Positions 24,752 through 37,500 of a stretch of 64,000 bases of DNA are shown piece by piece. The number at the start of each line of letters is the position of its first letter. Within the stretch, counting starts at the first letter, position 1. The notes under the pieces were generated by a model. The model was not told the DNA's origin. It saw only the letters and a list, made by a program, of their open reading frames with translations, and ran no database searches. Source of the DNA: Adineta vaga (taxonomy: Eukaryota; Rotifera); NCBI GenBank assembly GCA_021613535.1, contig CP075495.1, forward strand, positions 7,998,001 through 8,062,000. The letters run 5' to 3'. The position numbers were made by a program, and so were the translations under genes.

Positions 24752-24796
24752 ATGCACAAGAGGGCACTGTGTCATGTCTGTGCTTCTCGTCACTGA
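24752..24796 (+). promoter_or_regulatory. Upstream ORF overlapping the NALF start codon
   Basis: An ATG at 24752 opens a 14-codon frame that ends in TGA at 24794-24796, so it overlaps the main ATG (24774) in another frame. It lies after the acceptor at 24743-24744 and would therefore be in the mature mRNA. Overlapping uORFs usually lower translation of the main frame. That effect is an inference here. Confidence 0.5.
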
Positions 24797-26407
24797 TGAT
24801 GCTGACGATAATATTCAAAATCATTCAATAACTAATCATCAAGAAGATTTTTATAAACAATTAAAAAAACTTGAATACGATTTATCATTCTCGTCAGAAA
24901 CATCATTTTCTTTTGTCGAATCCACTTCATCGATTATCGTTAAATCTAATAAATATTATCGGCAACATCGCCGGCGGCACCGTGCTCGGCCGCAGCAATG
25001 TTTGGTGCAGCAGTTGCTCACCTACATGTTAACATTGCTTATTCTAACCAATCAACTTCATTGGTCAGTCGTATTTTTATCATTATCATCAATGAAAATC
25101 ATGTCAACACATGCATCAACACCAACGATCACATCATCAACAAGTCAAACAACAATCAAACGTCCAATATCAATACCGTCCACAACAAAAACAATATCCA
25201 AAACGGACGCACAAAAGTGTCTACCAATAGACGATTTTATAATCAATCGAATATGTTCAAGAACTTGTCGTACACGAAAATCACCGATCGAAAATTTCGA
25301 CAATATCGATCGACCTTTTTTCGAAACAAATTATTTACCGTTTTGTTCAAATCTTATCCATCAAAAAATAGTCAACGAAGAGTTTTTCACTACAACTACC
25401 GAATACGAATGTCGACAAACATTAAATCAAATACTAGAATTCGACAACGAAGCTCGAGAAGCCACAGAATCATTTGCTACATATATGCAAGCGATAGATT
25501 CGGCATCAAAAGAAAACCGTTATTCAATTATCAACGCCGATTGTCAAGTAAATTTCTTTGACATGATTTTTTCAGCGGTAATCACTAAAAGAAAATTATA
25601 TGTGTGTTTTCTAGAAGGCTTATCAAACATGGGCTTGTTCAGCCAAAATTCCATATTTCCATCGGAATCATCGGATACCGCCTTGTCAATCGATCTGTGA
25701 TGAAGTCGAACGTGTCTGTCCTACATTTCGACCGAGTGACCATGAACCATTATTTGCTGGACAACCATTATTTTTTTGCAGTGGTAATTATAAAACAAAA
25801 AATCTAATTATATATTTTATCACATGAATTTTAAAAGAGACTTGGGTCTCTCACTCATGTAATGAGACTTATTGCCATCCGAACCATTATAGACAAATGT
25901 TAGATGATGAATACTTGAGTACTGGAGACGATATATATATATAAAGACTTGTTCAATAATTAATTAATAACTGAACTAATATGAATGAAATAGTTGTTTT
26001 TCTTCTTCTTCTATAAAAATCATCTTCTGTATTTAGGTGGTATTGTGAGTAACAGTGATTATGGATATAGACCTCATTGTTTTGATTCATGCCATGTATA
26101 TAATGGTTCACTTCAACGTCCTTCTGTTTTACCGTCATCTTCATTATCAAATAATTCTACCCTGCCGTTTTCTCCAACATACAAATTAGTCAAAGACACT
26201 GTGACTACACCGCCTTGTTTCGAAATTCAACCGTTACCGCCTCCTTTAACCGACCCACTAATATCATCTTTGATATTTGTTAATGAATCGATATCTATCA
26301 ATAGAAGTAATACATCTCTTTCTGCTTCAGCTAGAACTATCATATTGCCATCTTGGTCGTCCATTATTCTAATCTTTATCGTCGTTCACTTACAAAAAAT
26401 ATCATGA
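24774..26407 (+). CDS. NALF: NALCN channel auxiliary factor (NLF-1 / FAM155 / Mid1 family)
   Basis: Three exons join in frame: 24774-25547, 25615-25783 and 26037-26407. The product has a long Ser-rich N-terminus, a hydrophobic signal-anchor (LLTYMLTLLILTNQLHWSVV, about residues 81-100), a Thr/Ser-rich linker and then a Cys-rich domain. The middle exon encodes KAYQTWACSAKIPYF then PPCQSICDEVERVCPTF and FAGQPLFFCSG, the spacing seen in FAM155/NLF-1 proteins, which help fold and deliver the sodium leak channel NALCN. A final hydrophobic segment (WSSIILIFIVVHL) closes the protein, as in FAM155. The ATG at 24774 is overlapped by a uORF. The middle intron (25784-26036) carries an open Cys-containing stretch (see findings). 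Orthology to the family is firm; vertebrate paralogue number cannot be assigned. Confidence 0.85.
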
Positions 26408-27343
26408 CGACAACATTTTCTTATTGTAGTTTTAGATAGGTAATATACTATCAGCATTTATCGAGCTGGTTCTCGACTAAAACAAATAAGAACATAGATC
26501 TCGCAGAAAGATATAAATGAGAGTATTCAACCGTTTGCGAAGTCAAGTTTGTGTGTGTGTGTGTGTGTATTTGTTTGTTTTATTTCTTTGTGTATGATTC
26601 TTTTTTTTGTTTTTTTTCTCTTCATTATTTTCTCTTTTTTTTGTACTATTGGAATTCTATGCCACCATTGAATGACCTGCCACTCAATACTATTGCTGCT
26701 GATAGATCTAGAAGAAGATGAAAAAGAAATATTAGTTAATTGTATCTTTATTATGTTTTAAATTTCCAGTTTTTATCATCTGCATAGAGCAGTATGACTT
26801 GTCAAAATTTGAAAACGATATGATAACTACAATAATCTAGGAAAGATTACTCTAAAATTAATAAGTTTTTCATCAGAAGGTAGTTTTTACAATTGTATGC
26901 GATTTGAAACAATAATGATTATGTAACTGACTTCATTGATTGATGATTTTCTTAGTGAGAGTTTTCTTTTAAAAATATGTTTTCGTAAAATATAGTATTC
27001 GTTGATGATAATAGACGCCCTCTTTTCTATAGTGAGAATCATATCTAGTTTGACTTGATACTCAAAAAAAGTTTGCTTTATATATAATGTTAATTTTCGT
27101 TACTATGTATGTACTATACCATCCTTATTTCAATTGGACTACTGCCACACACTATGCGATTGGTGAATTGAATTAATCAATCGGAAAGTGGGAAAGAATG
27201 TCATCAGATCCACTTCTCTTACAGTATTTTATGCGTCATCGAGATTGTTCTCGTTATTTTTCTTTTTTATCATTCTCATATAAATACAACATTAATATAT
27301 CATTTTTTTAGATTTTTATTTTATAATATTTGTGTAAACAGAC
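26408..27343. other. Intergenic between NALF and PLAAT
   Basis: No coding exon supported. It contains a GT run (about 26551-26569) and T-runs just after the NALF stop, then ordinary AT-rich DNA. Acceptor-like signals occur at 27310-27311 (TTTTTTTAG) and 27340-27341 (AAACAG), directly before the PLAAT ATG. Confidence 0.45.
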
Positions 27344-28358
27344 ATGGCTGAAGTAGCTAAAATTGAAAATACGAAAGAGAACGAAGATGTGCTTAGTAAA
27401 GCTAAACCAGGAGATATGATTGAATTCATTCGTGGAGCTTATAGTCATTGGGCTATTTATGTTGGTAAGTACCGTTTTTTTAGTAGATATCTTCAACTTT
27501 TTATTATTATTATGTACGTATTTAGATAATGGTTATGTCATTCATCGATGGGGCGATAATGATGGAATTGGAAAATCAGTTGGTTTTTGGGGAAATTTCC
27601 TAACATTTTCTGGTACACAATTCGATAAAGCAACTATTATCCAATCAAAAATAGATGATGTACTTCGTTTGGGTGGTAAAGTTCGAATCAATAACTACTT
27701 GGATACTACATACAAGTACGTAACGTAAAAATATTACTATACTGTTGAAATTTAAATCGCTCATGATTTGAAATCTAATGTCAAAGTCATTTTCAATTCA
27801 ATATGAGTATGAGTCAGATTTACGTAAGAAAAAAGGATGAATCATCAGTTGTTTTTCAGGTAAACGCTTGATAAGATAGATGATGATTAAAACAACTATT
27901 AATGAATAGTACATAATTCTCCTGTCATTATGATCGGTAAAGATTAAGATAGAACGAACCTATCGAAATAGTCTGAGATTATTTGTGTTATATGGTAACT
28001 ATCATCAAAAATTTATTTTAGACCATTACCTGTTGAACATGTACTGGATAAGGCTCGTCGTGCTCTCAATCAAGAAGGTTATAATCTAGTTTATAGTAAC
28101 TGTGAACATTTTGCGACAGAATGTCGTTATGGTCAAGCCAATAGTCGTCAAGTAAGGAAATGTTTTCTTGTCGTAAAATTACACATCTTCTATTTCATTT
28201 AGGTACAAGTAGCTGTTGGGGCAGCCGTCACTGGTCTGACGATTACAGCTATCGCTGCATTGGCCGCTTTTCTTCTAAGCAGTTCATCAGAAAATAAAGA
28301 TAAGGATAAAAACTCTAAAACTGCTCAGATCAAGCGAATTCCATCGTCCACTAATTGA
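27344..28358 (+). CDS. PLAAT: Phospholipase A / acyltransferase, LRAT-domain (HRASLS/PLAAT family)
   Basis: Four exons join in frame (27344-27464, 27526-27715, 28022-28151, 28203-28358), giving 198 aa. The LRAT/NlpC-P60 fold signature is complete: AKPGDMIEFIRGAYSHWAIY with the catalytic His in SHWAIYVG, a second His in YVIHRWG, and the catalytic Cys in SNCEHFATECRYG. The C-terminal exon is a hydrophobic membrane anchor (VGAAVTGLTITAIAALAAFLL) with a Lys-rich tail, as in tail-anchored PLAAT enzymes that hydrolyse or transfer acyl chains of phospholipids. Lengths and order match vertebrate PLAATs (about 160-170 aa) plus a slightly longer tail. The 27716-28021 intron is the only long one. AATAAA lies at 28510-28515. 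DPH3 follows in the same orientation. Confidence 0.93.
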
Positions 28359-28509
28359 TGTATCTATTGTTCAATCGTTGACATTATTCTATTTATTTTT
28401 AAATCGTTTATGAATATGATGAGTACGTATCTTAATATCTTTCTGTGACTAATTGTATAGAGTCGGTTTGTATCATATTCTTTAATTATATTAGTGCTCT
28501 TTGTTCATG

Positions 28510-28515
28510 AATAAA
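28510..28515 (+). terminator. Poly(A) signal candidate for PLAAT
   Basis: An AATAAA hexamer about 150 nt after the PLAAT stop codon, before the DPH3 5' end. Confidence 0.5.
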
Positions 28516-28643
28516 TATATTTCCTTTATTAATATATGTTTGTGTACCTGCGTGTGTGTGTTCCTTTTTTTCGCGTTACATCAGGTTTGGACTGAAATGA
28601 TGATATTTTTTCAGATCGAGTGCATGTTTAAAACTTCAACGAA

Positions 28644-29053
28644 ATGGCTTTCCATGATGAAGTTGAAATAGAAGGTAGATTTTTTCTGTGAAATGGAAAG
28701 AATTTCTAATATGCATAGAGTTTAGACTTTGAATTTGATGAAGAATCAGAAACATATTATTGGCCGTGTCCTTGTGGTGATAGATTTCAGATTACAAAAG
28801 TAAAAATAACAATATTTTGTTCAATATGAAAAAGGAAGCTATTATAATTTGTTGATCTTAGGAAGAACTTGAAAGTGGTGAAGATACTGCACGGTGTCCT
28901 AGTTGTTCACTGATCGTTCGTGTGATTTATGATAAGGTTTGTAAAAATTGACATTATTTTATTTGTAGTTTCTTCTTTATCTAGGATGCATTCATGGAGA
29001 AAGAATCGAGTCTGAAACAAAAAACATCACCAGCTATGGAGAAAACTACATAA
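28644..29053 (+). CDS. DPH3: Diphthamide biosynthesis protein 3 (CSL-type zinc finger)
   Basis: Four small exons (28644-28674, 28726-28799, 28862-28936, 28985-29053) give 82 aa. The spliced protein begins [20 protein letters not shown] and contains the CSL zinc-finger cysteines in [17 protein letters not shown] and [17 protein letters not shown], the hallmark of DPH3/KTI11. It is an electron donor for the Dph1-Dph2 radical enzyme that starts diphthamide synthesis on eEF2, and a partner of Elongator. All junctions keep the frame with GT..AG borders. The C-terminal tail is divergent, as in other species. An acceptor at 28613-28614 precedes the start, and an upstream ATG at 28624 overlaps it out of frame. 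Confidence 0.95.
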
Positions 29054-29964
29054 TTGTTTCATCCGGTTTCTGTTCTGTTTTTGTTTTCGTTATTTTTCAA
29101 TCGTTGCACAGTATTGTCTTTCTTGAATCCGTTGAACGAAAAATTATTACTTTTGATAAACAACTTCTATCTTTACGTTTTGTGTTACTCACTTTCAAAA
29201 ACATATGTATGAAGAAGAAAAATAACAAGCATGTTCGTGGATACGTGCTTGAATCAAAATATTATTTATAATCGCAATGAAAACACTGTACCCATATAAT
29301 CAATTGAAAAGAAAATGAGATATCGATCTTATTTAATAGACATTCCTCAATGTTAAAGATGTAATATTTTTCACTAATGACTCCGTGTACTCATACATCT
29401 TATCTCAACAACAAATATACAGCAGCATATATAGATGAAAAAGTATATGAAAATAAAAACTTCGTTAGATATCCTTGAGCGACTAAAAGTACGAGTACAT
29501 CGCGTATATTAAGAAAACAATATTTATGAATTCATTTTTTTTTCTTAGACTTCTTCTCACGTAAATTGCATCTTCATAACAGACATGAGAAGTCAATACT
29601 AATCATTAATTATTCAATTACAATTTAAAAGAATACTCCTATGATATAAACTATACTATTGAGAACTGAATAAGGAAGAGATAAAAATCATGAGTCATAT
29701 TATAACGAAAAATATTTTGACCATAACCAATATGTATCCAATCAAACAAATGATTTTATGTCATTATTATTGCTTGTATTGTTTTAATATTTACCTGTAC
29801 ATAGAGTGTGTTATATTTATTCTTTCTTCATATTACGAAAATATTATTTAACGACAATATATACAAACATAAGGACAAAACGAGAAGGATCATTCGTTTC
29901 ATCGTAAATATTCGTATAGTTACTATACCTTATCTTGTTTTAGTACACTACACTGTACTACACT
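29054..29964. other. Intergenic after DPH3
   Basis: AT-rich, with no coding signal recognised on either strand. It should contain the DPH3 3' UTR. Confidence 0.4.
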
Positions 29965-30291
29965 ATGCTTCAAACTAGCAGCAAAACGAGCGCCTGGAGT
30001 CCTTGGAAATATACACCCCTAGTAGTAGGTGCTGGTGTTGGTACTGCACTCATCGTAATAGGCATGTCATTAGGCTTAGGTTTAGGTATTGGTTTAAAGA
30101 ATGATAGTGAAAACTTAACTATGGTTACAGAATCGATGCCAAACACAACAATTAGTACTATTTTAACTACGTTGACGAATACAACTGTAACTACAACGAT
30201 AGCCAATACTACTATTACTACAGAAATTACTACCACTACGACAGATACAACAACCACAGAGCCCACAACCACATCCGTAATCTCCGGTTGA
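29965..30291 (+). CDS. Small putative membrane protein with Thr-rich ectodomain
   Basis: A 108-aa ORF with an ATG start. Residues about 17-44 are a Gly-rich hydrophobic segment (VVGAGVGTALIVIGMSLGLG), followed by an N-glycosylation-rich, Thr-dominated tail (NTTISTILTTLTNTTVTTT) to the stop. The pattern of a short cytoplasmic N-terminus, one helix and a mucin-like stalk looks like the beginning of a larger type II protein, but I found no downstream exon with a domain. A GTAATC donor-like site lies just before the stop. It may be a truncated gene or a small mucin-like protein. No named homologue recognised. Confidence 0.4.
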   Translation: MLQTSSKTSAWSPWKYTPLVVGAGVGTALIVIGMSLGLGLGIGLKNDSENLTMVTESMPNTTISTILTTLTNTTVTTTIANTTITTEITTTTTDTTTTEPTTTSVISG

Positions 30292-33200
30292 AAATCATCA
30301 ATAATCTCGAGGTATCAAAAATCGCAAACTTGGATTATTGAATTCGAACTTTTACTACTGAAGTAACAAACTTTTGTTGGAAAAACTTGCTACGTCACTA
30401 TTTGTTTTCGTATCTTTTATGTTATTTACTTTTATAATGAATTTAGAAAATTTCTTTTTTATTTCAATTTTGTCACAATTAGTCATTCATCATGGCGCTT
30501 CAAATATCAAAGCATGAATATGACCGTATAATTGAAAATGACAACATATGTTCAACTTTATTTTTGATCCCATACTTCTTACCCCAAAAGAAATGAAATT
30601 ACTTTTCAAATATAAATTGAAACTATTTACCAGAGGCTCACATACGATCCTATCCATATGAAAGGTAAAATAAAATAGATATCATTCACGATACATAAAA
30701 ATATCATAATAAAAATCGTTTTTATCCACCTAAAAGAAAAATCTATGATTACTCTCATGTATTATGTATGATTACTTTTCTTCACGCGGTTAAGACGTTT
30801 ATCATGTTCTTCGTTTGTTATGCGACAAAAATAGTATTTATTTTCATAACAGATAATAATGAATGCAAAATATATGATTATCGACTTAATATTACAGATT
30901 GATATTCTTCTATTTACGATACATCACGTTACAAATGAATTCCAAAGTGAAGAAATAGTCGCCTTGAGTTCTACTCACATTACAAGCTGGTGTTCCTGCT
31001 TTCCAACCGGTCTCATCGTCATAAATTCCGCATTAAATTTCGATCCTCGTACTTACTGATAAGTAAAATAGTAGGCGATAGTACAATACAAATTATAAGT
31101 TTTAAACACTTGTGTTTAACCACCTGTACTATTGGAATCTACAACATTATGGCTGAAGTGATGTATAAATAGGCAATATCCATGTAAATATGAATACTTT
31201 AGTTTTCTAAGAATGTAGATCTTGGAATCATTGAGATTTTAAAAATTATTTACGAATATACATTGATATATAATTATAAAGATCCCATGATCTTTGAAAT
31301 GCATTTATATATGTTCGAAGAATGTGAATAGTACTATAGATGACGGTATGTTAGGTTTTCTTATATAGTAGTATTAAAACTATGTGTATGTGAATGATAT
31401 ACAAATTTCACTCAAAAACTACTAAACATAGAACTTCATTATGTAGAGGGTCTTTCAAGATAAAATTTATGAATAGACGTCACGGAAACGACTCACTATT
31501 AGAGTGGAAGGATGTCAAGAGACATTTGAGATCAAATCTTGGTATAAAAAGCACAAAACATGTAAAAAAAATGTTTTTCTTTCAGCCATTGAAAGAAGAT
31601 ATCCACGCATTTATTTTCGCAGCTTCTGTCGATAAATCATAGAATAATTTTTAATCATATTGTTTAATTGATAATTATTTATTGATATTAGCAATATAAT
31701 CTCATCATTGATTTGCACAAGATTTCTTTTGACTTATCAGTCGACACTTAGAAATTACTTCTCAATGCATATAAGCTTCTTGCACTTGAATATACAATTG
31801 AGATTATAAACGTTCATTACTGTCTGTATGATCAATATTTATTTGATAAGTCAATATAAAGACATCTCTTTATGTCCTTGCCATGTCTAATTTTGCCTTT
31901 TTTTTGAGAAATGTCAGGCAATGGCTTGATTCATGATCAGTAGACAAAAGAAATTAAGCAGAGAATCTCCAATGAACTTAAGAACTAACTGCTTTAACAA
32001 TTATATGATGAACATTGTCATAGAAAAAAGAACGCACATTATTCAGTTTTGTATTTCATAATCTTTCTCATTAAAAAATATTAACGACTTATCAAGATAG
32101 AGAATAGAAAACTGTCATGATTAATCTTCTTTCAATCTGTTTGATTGCATTTCAAATTGAATCTCTATTGGTTCTGTAGTTACTATTATAAACATCTTGA
32201 ATAGAACTGATCTTATGATTATTGCCTAAGGATAAGACAAGAACAATTGATCATATAATGAATGATACGAACAACATGTGATATAATTAAATAATCAACT
32301 TGACGAAAAAGAGATGTTTATATTGAAATAGAACGAATCGAATAATCAAATAAAATAATAACTTAAAAAGTTATCTTCTATAAATAATTCAACTAATAAA
32401 CAAAACTTGACTATATTCATATAAATTGATTAACTTTGAATCAACTCAATTTTTTATCTATCTTTAGTTGTTGTTTTTCTTTTTCCAATGATCAAATGAC
32501 AACATACAAATATTTGTTTAAGCAAATATAAACAAAGACGCTGTCTATTTCTTTCTTTTTTTCTGCATAGTATAGATACTAGTTTAATTAATATAATAGT
32601 CAAAATCCTATTGACAATACATTCTGACAAAGTTAGATAAGATCCCAAACGTTTTTCTCTATTATACATTATTTTGTTCGAAGAGCAAACAAAAGACATT
32701 GTTGATTAGCTCTTTTTTTTCTTCTTCTTCTTAGTTAAGCAATTGTTTCTGTATCAAGGGATTTCATGCATGCTATGTTTTAAAGATGCTCAAAGAAGTC
32801 AAGAAAGAACGAAAGAACTGTTCTTCCGGCATACATTTGTCTTTCTTTTTATGACGTTTATAGTCGTTTTGACGTGCTGTTTTTTCTTCCCTTAATGATA
32901 CTTGAATAGGAACGAGGAAAACGATTATTTCGAACTTGAGTTCTAGAGAAAAAATGATTTGTCCTTTCAATAACTTTTATCTTTCGATCGAATATTATTG
33001 ATAAACATCAACATAAATCGAATTCTAAATTATTCTGATCATAGTCATTTTCAATGAATTATTAACACATCAACAAACTGAACTAATCATTATTGATGTT
33101 AAACGCTAGTTGATGAACAAGTACATAGAAAAACAACATAAAAAGCCTTTTGGCATATAAGGCTTATTGACATTTGTTGATTTTGCTTGTTCTTGATGGT

Positions 33201-34590
33201 ATATGTGTGTATATTATTTTTTTATAAATGATCATCATCATCAATCGTTCCAATATGAATATTAACGTTCAAATATCAGAAATTTTCTCGAATCAGATAG
33301 CATAAATCAAAGATGAGAATAAAAACAACAATCATATCATCCATAAGAAAGAAGAAAATGATTTGCAGTAATGATGATGATGATCATGTTGATCATGATG
33401 GTACTAGTACTGATGATGATGGTGTAGCGGTAAGGACCACAAGCATTTACTAATTAATCGTAGAAGGCCAAGTTGTTAATCTTGACAGACAAAAGAACAA
33501 AAAGAAAAGAGGGAAAAAGAAAACGATCGGTAATGTCTTTCGTTGCTCTTCGCATAGGCTTTCTTGACAAAGTCTCTTTCTGCTTCTCTCTCTCTCGTTC
33601 TTTCTCTCTCTCTCTCTTTTTCGTTGATGATTCAGAAATACTCGGAAAAGCCGATGTCGATGACAAGTAGGCAATGTGGCATTCTTTCGCATCGTTAAGC
33701 AATCGTGATAATAGTTTGCATACAATGGACGGTTACGATAGTCAGAATAACATCAATAATAAGACAAAAAAACGACAACTTATGTCTGAGCATTAAATAG
33801 AGAAACAAGTTCAATCGTGTTAATAAGATAACAGGTAAATAACAACACTACAAGGACAATTATTTATTGAATAATTAAGTTTTTCCTCTTCTTCTCAAGC
33901 AGACCATATAAGCATTTAGTCAAATTGTTCTTGATCAAAGTTCTGTCTACTCATATAGAACATATTGGGTACTTGCCATTTCCGTAAAAGAGTTTTGTTT
34001 CATACAGTAATAATATTAGAGACAAAGGAGAAAAAAGAAAGAGAATTTCCTCTTTTAGCTTATTCTCTACCTGCTATCCGCTCATTTTTTTTATTTAGTT
34101 TCGTCGAACACCATCGTTCAACAATGTGTATGGTTACGTTTGTCACTCATCAATGCTCGTCGTCGATTTCTCTCTCTATATATTATAAATAGATGTGTGT
34201 ATGTTTTGCGTGTGCGCTTATAATAGAGCTGTAAAGATGATCGATGCGGCGAATTGTGGTTATTCTATTGAGCGTCGATAATCTAAACAACAACGGTACT
34301 CTCGCTTCCTTGATTATCCTCACCCGCCTTCCTTCTTCTTCTTCTTCTTCTTTATATACGTGAAATCGACTGACTGTAAGATAGACATTCGATGAACAAA
34401 TTTATTTTCCACATGTGAATACATGTATACCGTCTGTTCATCAGATTGATTCGTATTCATTAAATACTATTCAAGAAAGCGATTATCTATTTCTTTTGTT
34501 ATAATACATTCCATCAAGTTTCAAGAAATGATCGGGTATGTATTCTATTGACATATATATATCTGTTGAACGATATGAAGATAAGATGAA
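30292..34590. other. 4.3-kb gene-poor region upstream of the LRR gene
   Basis: No multi-exon gene supported. Small ORFs (for example 31394-31642, 82 aa) have no recognisable features. Near 33360-33425 there is an imperfect GAT/ATG-rich stretch, and at about 33580-33625 a CT-rich tract, with further TTC repeats near 34328-34352. The part from about 33.4 kb onward is less AT-rich and probably holds the promoter and 5' UTR of the LRR gene. Confidence 0.45.
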
Positions 34591-37500
34591 ATGATAGTTG
34601 ACTTAAAATTTTCCAATACCAATTGGAACTTATTCCTCGTTTTATCTACTTCTAGTCATTCTCTTCTTCTTGGTCTACTCTTCCTTCTCTTCCCAACCAA
34701 TATTAGTTCATCAATCAATTTCAAAACCGCTTGTGAATTATTAAAACTTTCACGTGATTGTCATTGTCAACGTACACGTGGCGTACCGATATCATCATTA
34801 AATGAAACACGTTTACGTTGTCGTCAATTAACTAAAATAACAACAGATTATCAATGGTCTATTGTACCATACGATCGTTTAGCATTCGAAACACCCAATG
34901 ATAATTTAACTATAAATCGATTTGCATTTGCTAATATTCGAGCACGAACAGTACGTTTTAATGTTCAAAATCTTTTTATTAATGATCATGCTTTTACGAA
35001 TGCTTATATTGGTCAATTAGCTATATCACATATGGATACGTATGGTACATTAAATTTCCAATTAAATGGAAAAGTTTTCTATGGAACAACAATTACTAAT
35101 ATCTATATAAAACTTATCAATTTTCAAACACCAATCTCTGAAATAATCTTGTCCAATTCTCGAATTTATACATTTATTATTCAAGCATCAAAATTTTATG
35201 GTTTTACCAACAAACAAATTCTTCCTAATCAACAAAATGAAACGAATCTTGTCAATGAACATCAACCGGATAATTTCCTTGAATATGATTTTATGTCAAC
35301 TACTTCTAATAGTGCTAGCGGTTCATCATATCAAACAAGTAGTCCATCTTCCCGATCATTAAAAATTTATCGTCAAAAAAAAGCAAAAATATCCCGTCAT
35401 TCATTCGAATCTAGTGATGAAAATTCTTCTCAATTACCTGAACAAACTGTTACTATGAATATAACTTCAAATAATCTACCCGTCTATATTACAATCTATA
35501 CTATTCTTTCCAGTATCAATACAACAAATTTAACTGAACATTATTTTCCAAATAATCTTGAATATAGTCAAACTGATCAAATTGAATTAAGTTATAATTA
35601 TATAAGATCAATTAATGCCTATGCTTTTCGTCATCTAGAAAGTTTCGAAGGACGATTAATATTAACATATAATTATATTCAATATCTTTCACCATATGCA
35701 TTTGATAATTTATATTTATTAACAAATTTATCTCTAGCAAATAATTCTATAGAAATTCTTACATGGAAACATTTTCAACATTTAGAACAATTATACGAAT
35801 TAGATTTAAGTTACAATCGATTGGAAAAATTATCTAATCATACCTTTCGATATTTAATAAATCTTCAAATTTTACGTTTAAATAATAATCCATTAAAATT
35901 TATTGATTCAAATGTTTTTACAAATTTAACACATTTAAAAGAAATTCATTTACATGGTTCACAAATAATACAAAATCTTGATCCATTGCATTCATATTGG
36001 TTATGGAATTTAGCTAATTTACATTTGAATTACTTATTAAATACAAAGTATGTTTAACAAATCAGACAAAGAAAAGAAAATGAGAATTTAACTAGAAAAC
36101 ATATTAACCTTGTCTCGAATAGATAAGATCAATTGTTGTTACATTTAGCAAAACAAAACAAACGTGTCATCTCTTGATTTGATGTTTATTACTTATGACA
36201 TAAGTATTTTCCGTTCGTTTACATCACAAGGACTTGCCTTATTTGTTAGCTAATGGCTCTTTTGCCTAGTATTTCATGATTAAGAGACAATTTAACAAGT
36301 ATCAATACTATTATTGAATAGATGCATAGAGAGTTCGGTTTTTTTAATAAATAGATCGAACAGGATATGAGTTCCACTGAGAGAACGAGATGAAGTGATG
36401 ATTAGTTACAATAATTGAAAAGAATGGCATTCGATAAAGAAACAGAGATGATATGGTATATGACAAAGCGAATTTATTGATGCATACGATAGAATTATTT
36501 CTTTTCTTATATCAGATCGATGAACTTTAAGTTTATGATTAAAGTAGAGAAAAAAACACTGAATAGGTACTAAGATCAATAAATCTACTATCGAGAAGAA
36601 AAGGCAATTGTCAAAAAACTCTCCATCAACATATTTGTTTTGTTGATAACAAAAGAAACTTTTCAGAATAGAATGTGTATCTTTGATTGATTGTGTCTGA
36701 TAGAGAAAATGAATAGAACTAACTAATAATAGCATAGAAAGAAAAATCTCGAAATAACATCAAGGTCTATGTTGACAGGAATTAAAATGGATATTTTTCG
36801 TCATTTTTTCTTCTAGTTTTGATTTAAGTGATGTCGCTTTTTGTTTATTATCACATGCTAATCAAACAATGTTTCATTCACCACGACAATATGCATGTTC
36901 ATGTAACGTTCATTATTTATATCATAATCCTAGTATCGAAGAAAATCATATTTATACACCGATGAAATATCATACTAACTATTTACGTTTAACTCCAATT
37001 TGTATTCTCAATGAAACAACATCATTTTTTGAACAATATTCAACGGAAAATGAATCCATACAATCTCTAGATACAACTGGTTTTATTCTTCGTGGTTTAG
37101 AAAATAAATGTGATTATAAATTAATGTTTCTTAATTGTGATGCGATGACAACAACAAGCACAAGCACAACATCAACTACGAGTACTACGACAACGACTAC
37201 TGAAACAACAACAGCCATATTAGAAACAATATCGACTACGGAAATCAATCCGACGACAACAGTTGAAATTTTTACAACAACGATGACAACACCATGGTTT
37301 GTTTTTAATTTTCTTAAACAATTTTCTTTAATAGAATTGTATTCTCATTTTAGGTATTATAAATATACGAAACCTCCGAAAAAATCAGTTAATAATGCAA
37401 AAAAACTATTCACTGTTCTTGGTACATTAGTAGCGATTACTGTTGCTGCAATTATTCTTGTCATTCTTTGGTATCGGCTCAAAGCAATCTTTAAACGACG

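Noticed and set aside
24998-25561. 187-codon ORF inside NALF exon 1 in another frame
   Set aside because: It overlaps a well-supported coding exon, its product is Asn/Ile/Arg-rich without features, and it arises from the codon bias of the true frame.
31394-31642. 82-aa ORF in the gene-poor region
   Set aside because: It has an ATG start but no domain, no splice context and no poly(A) signal that I can tie to it.
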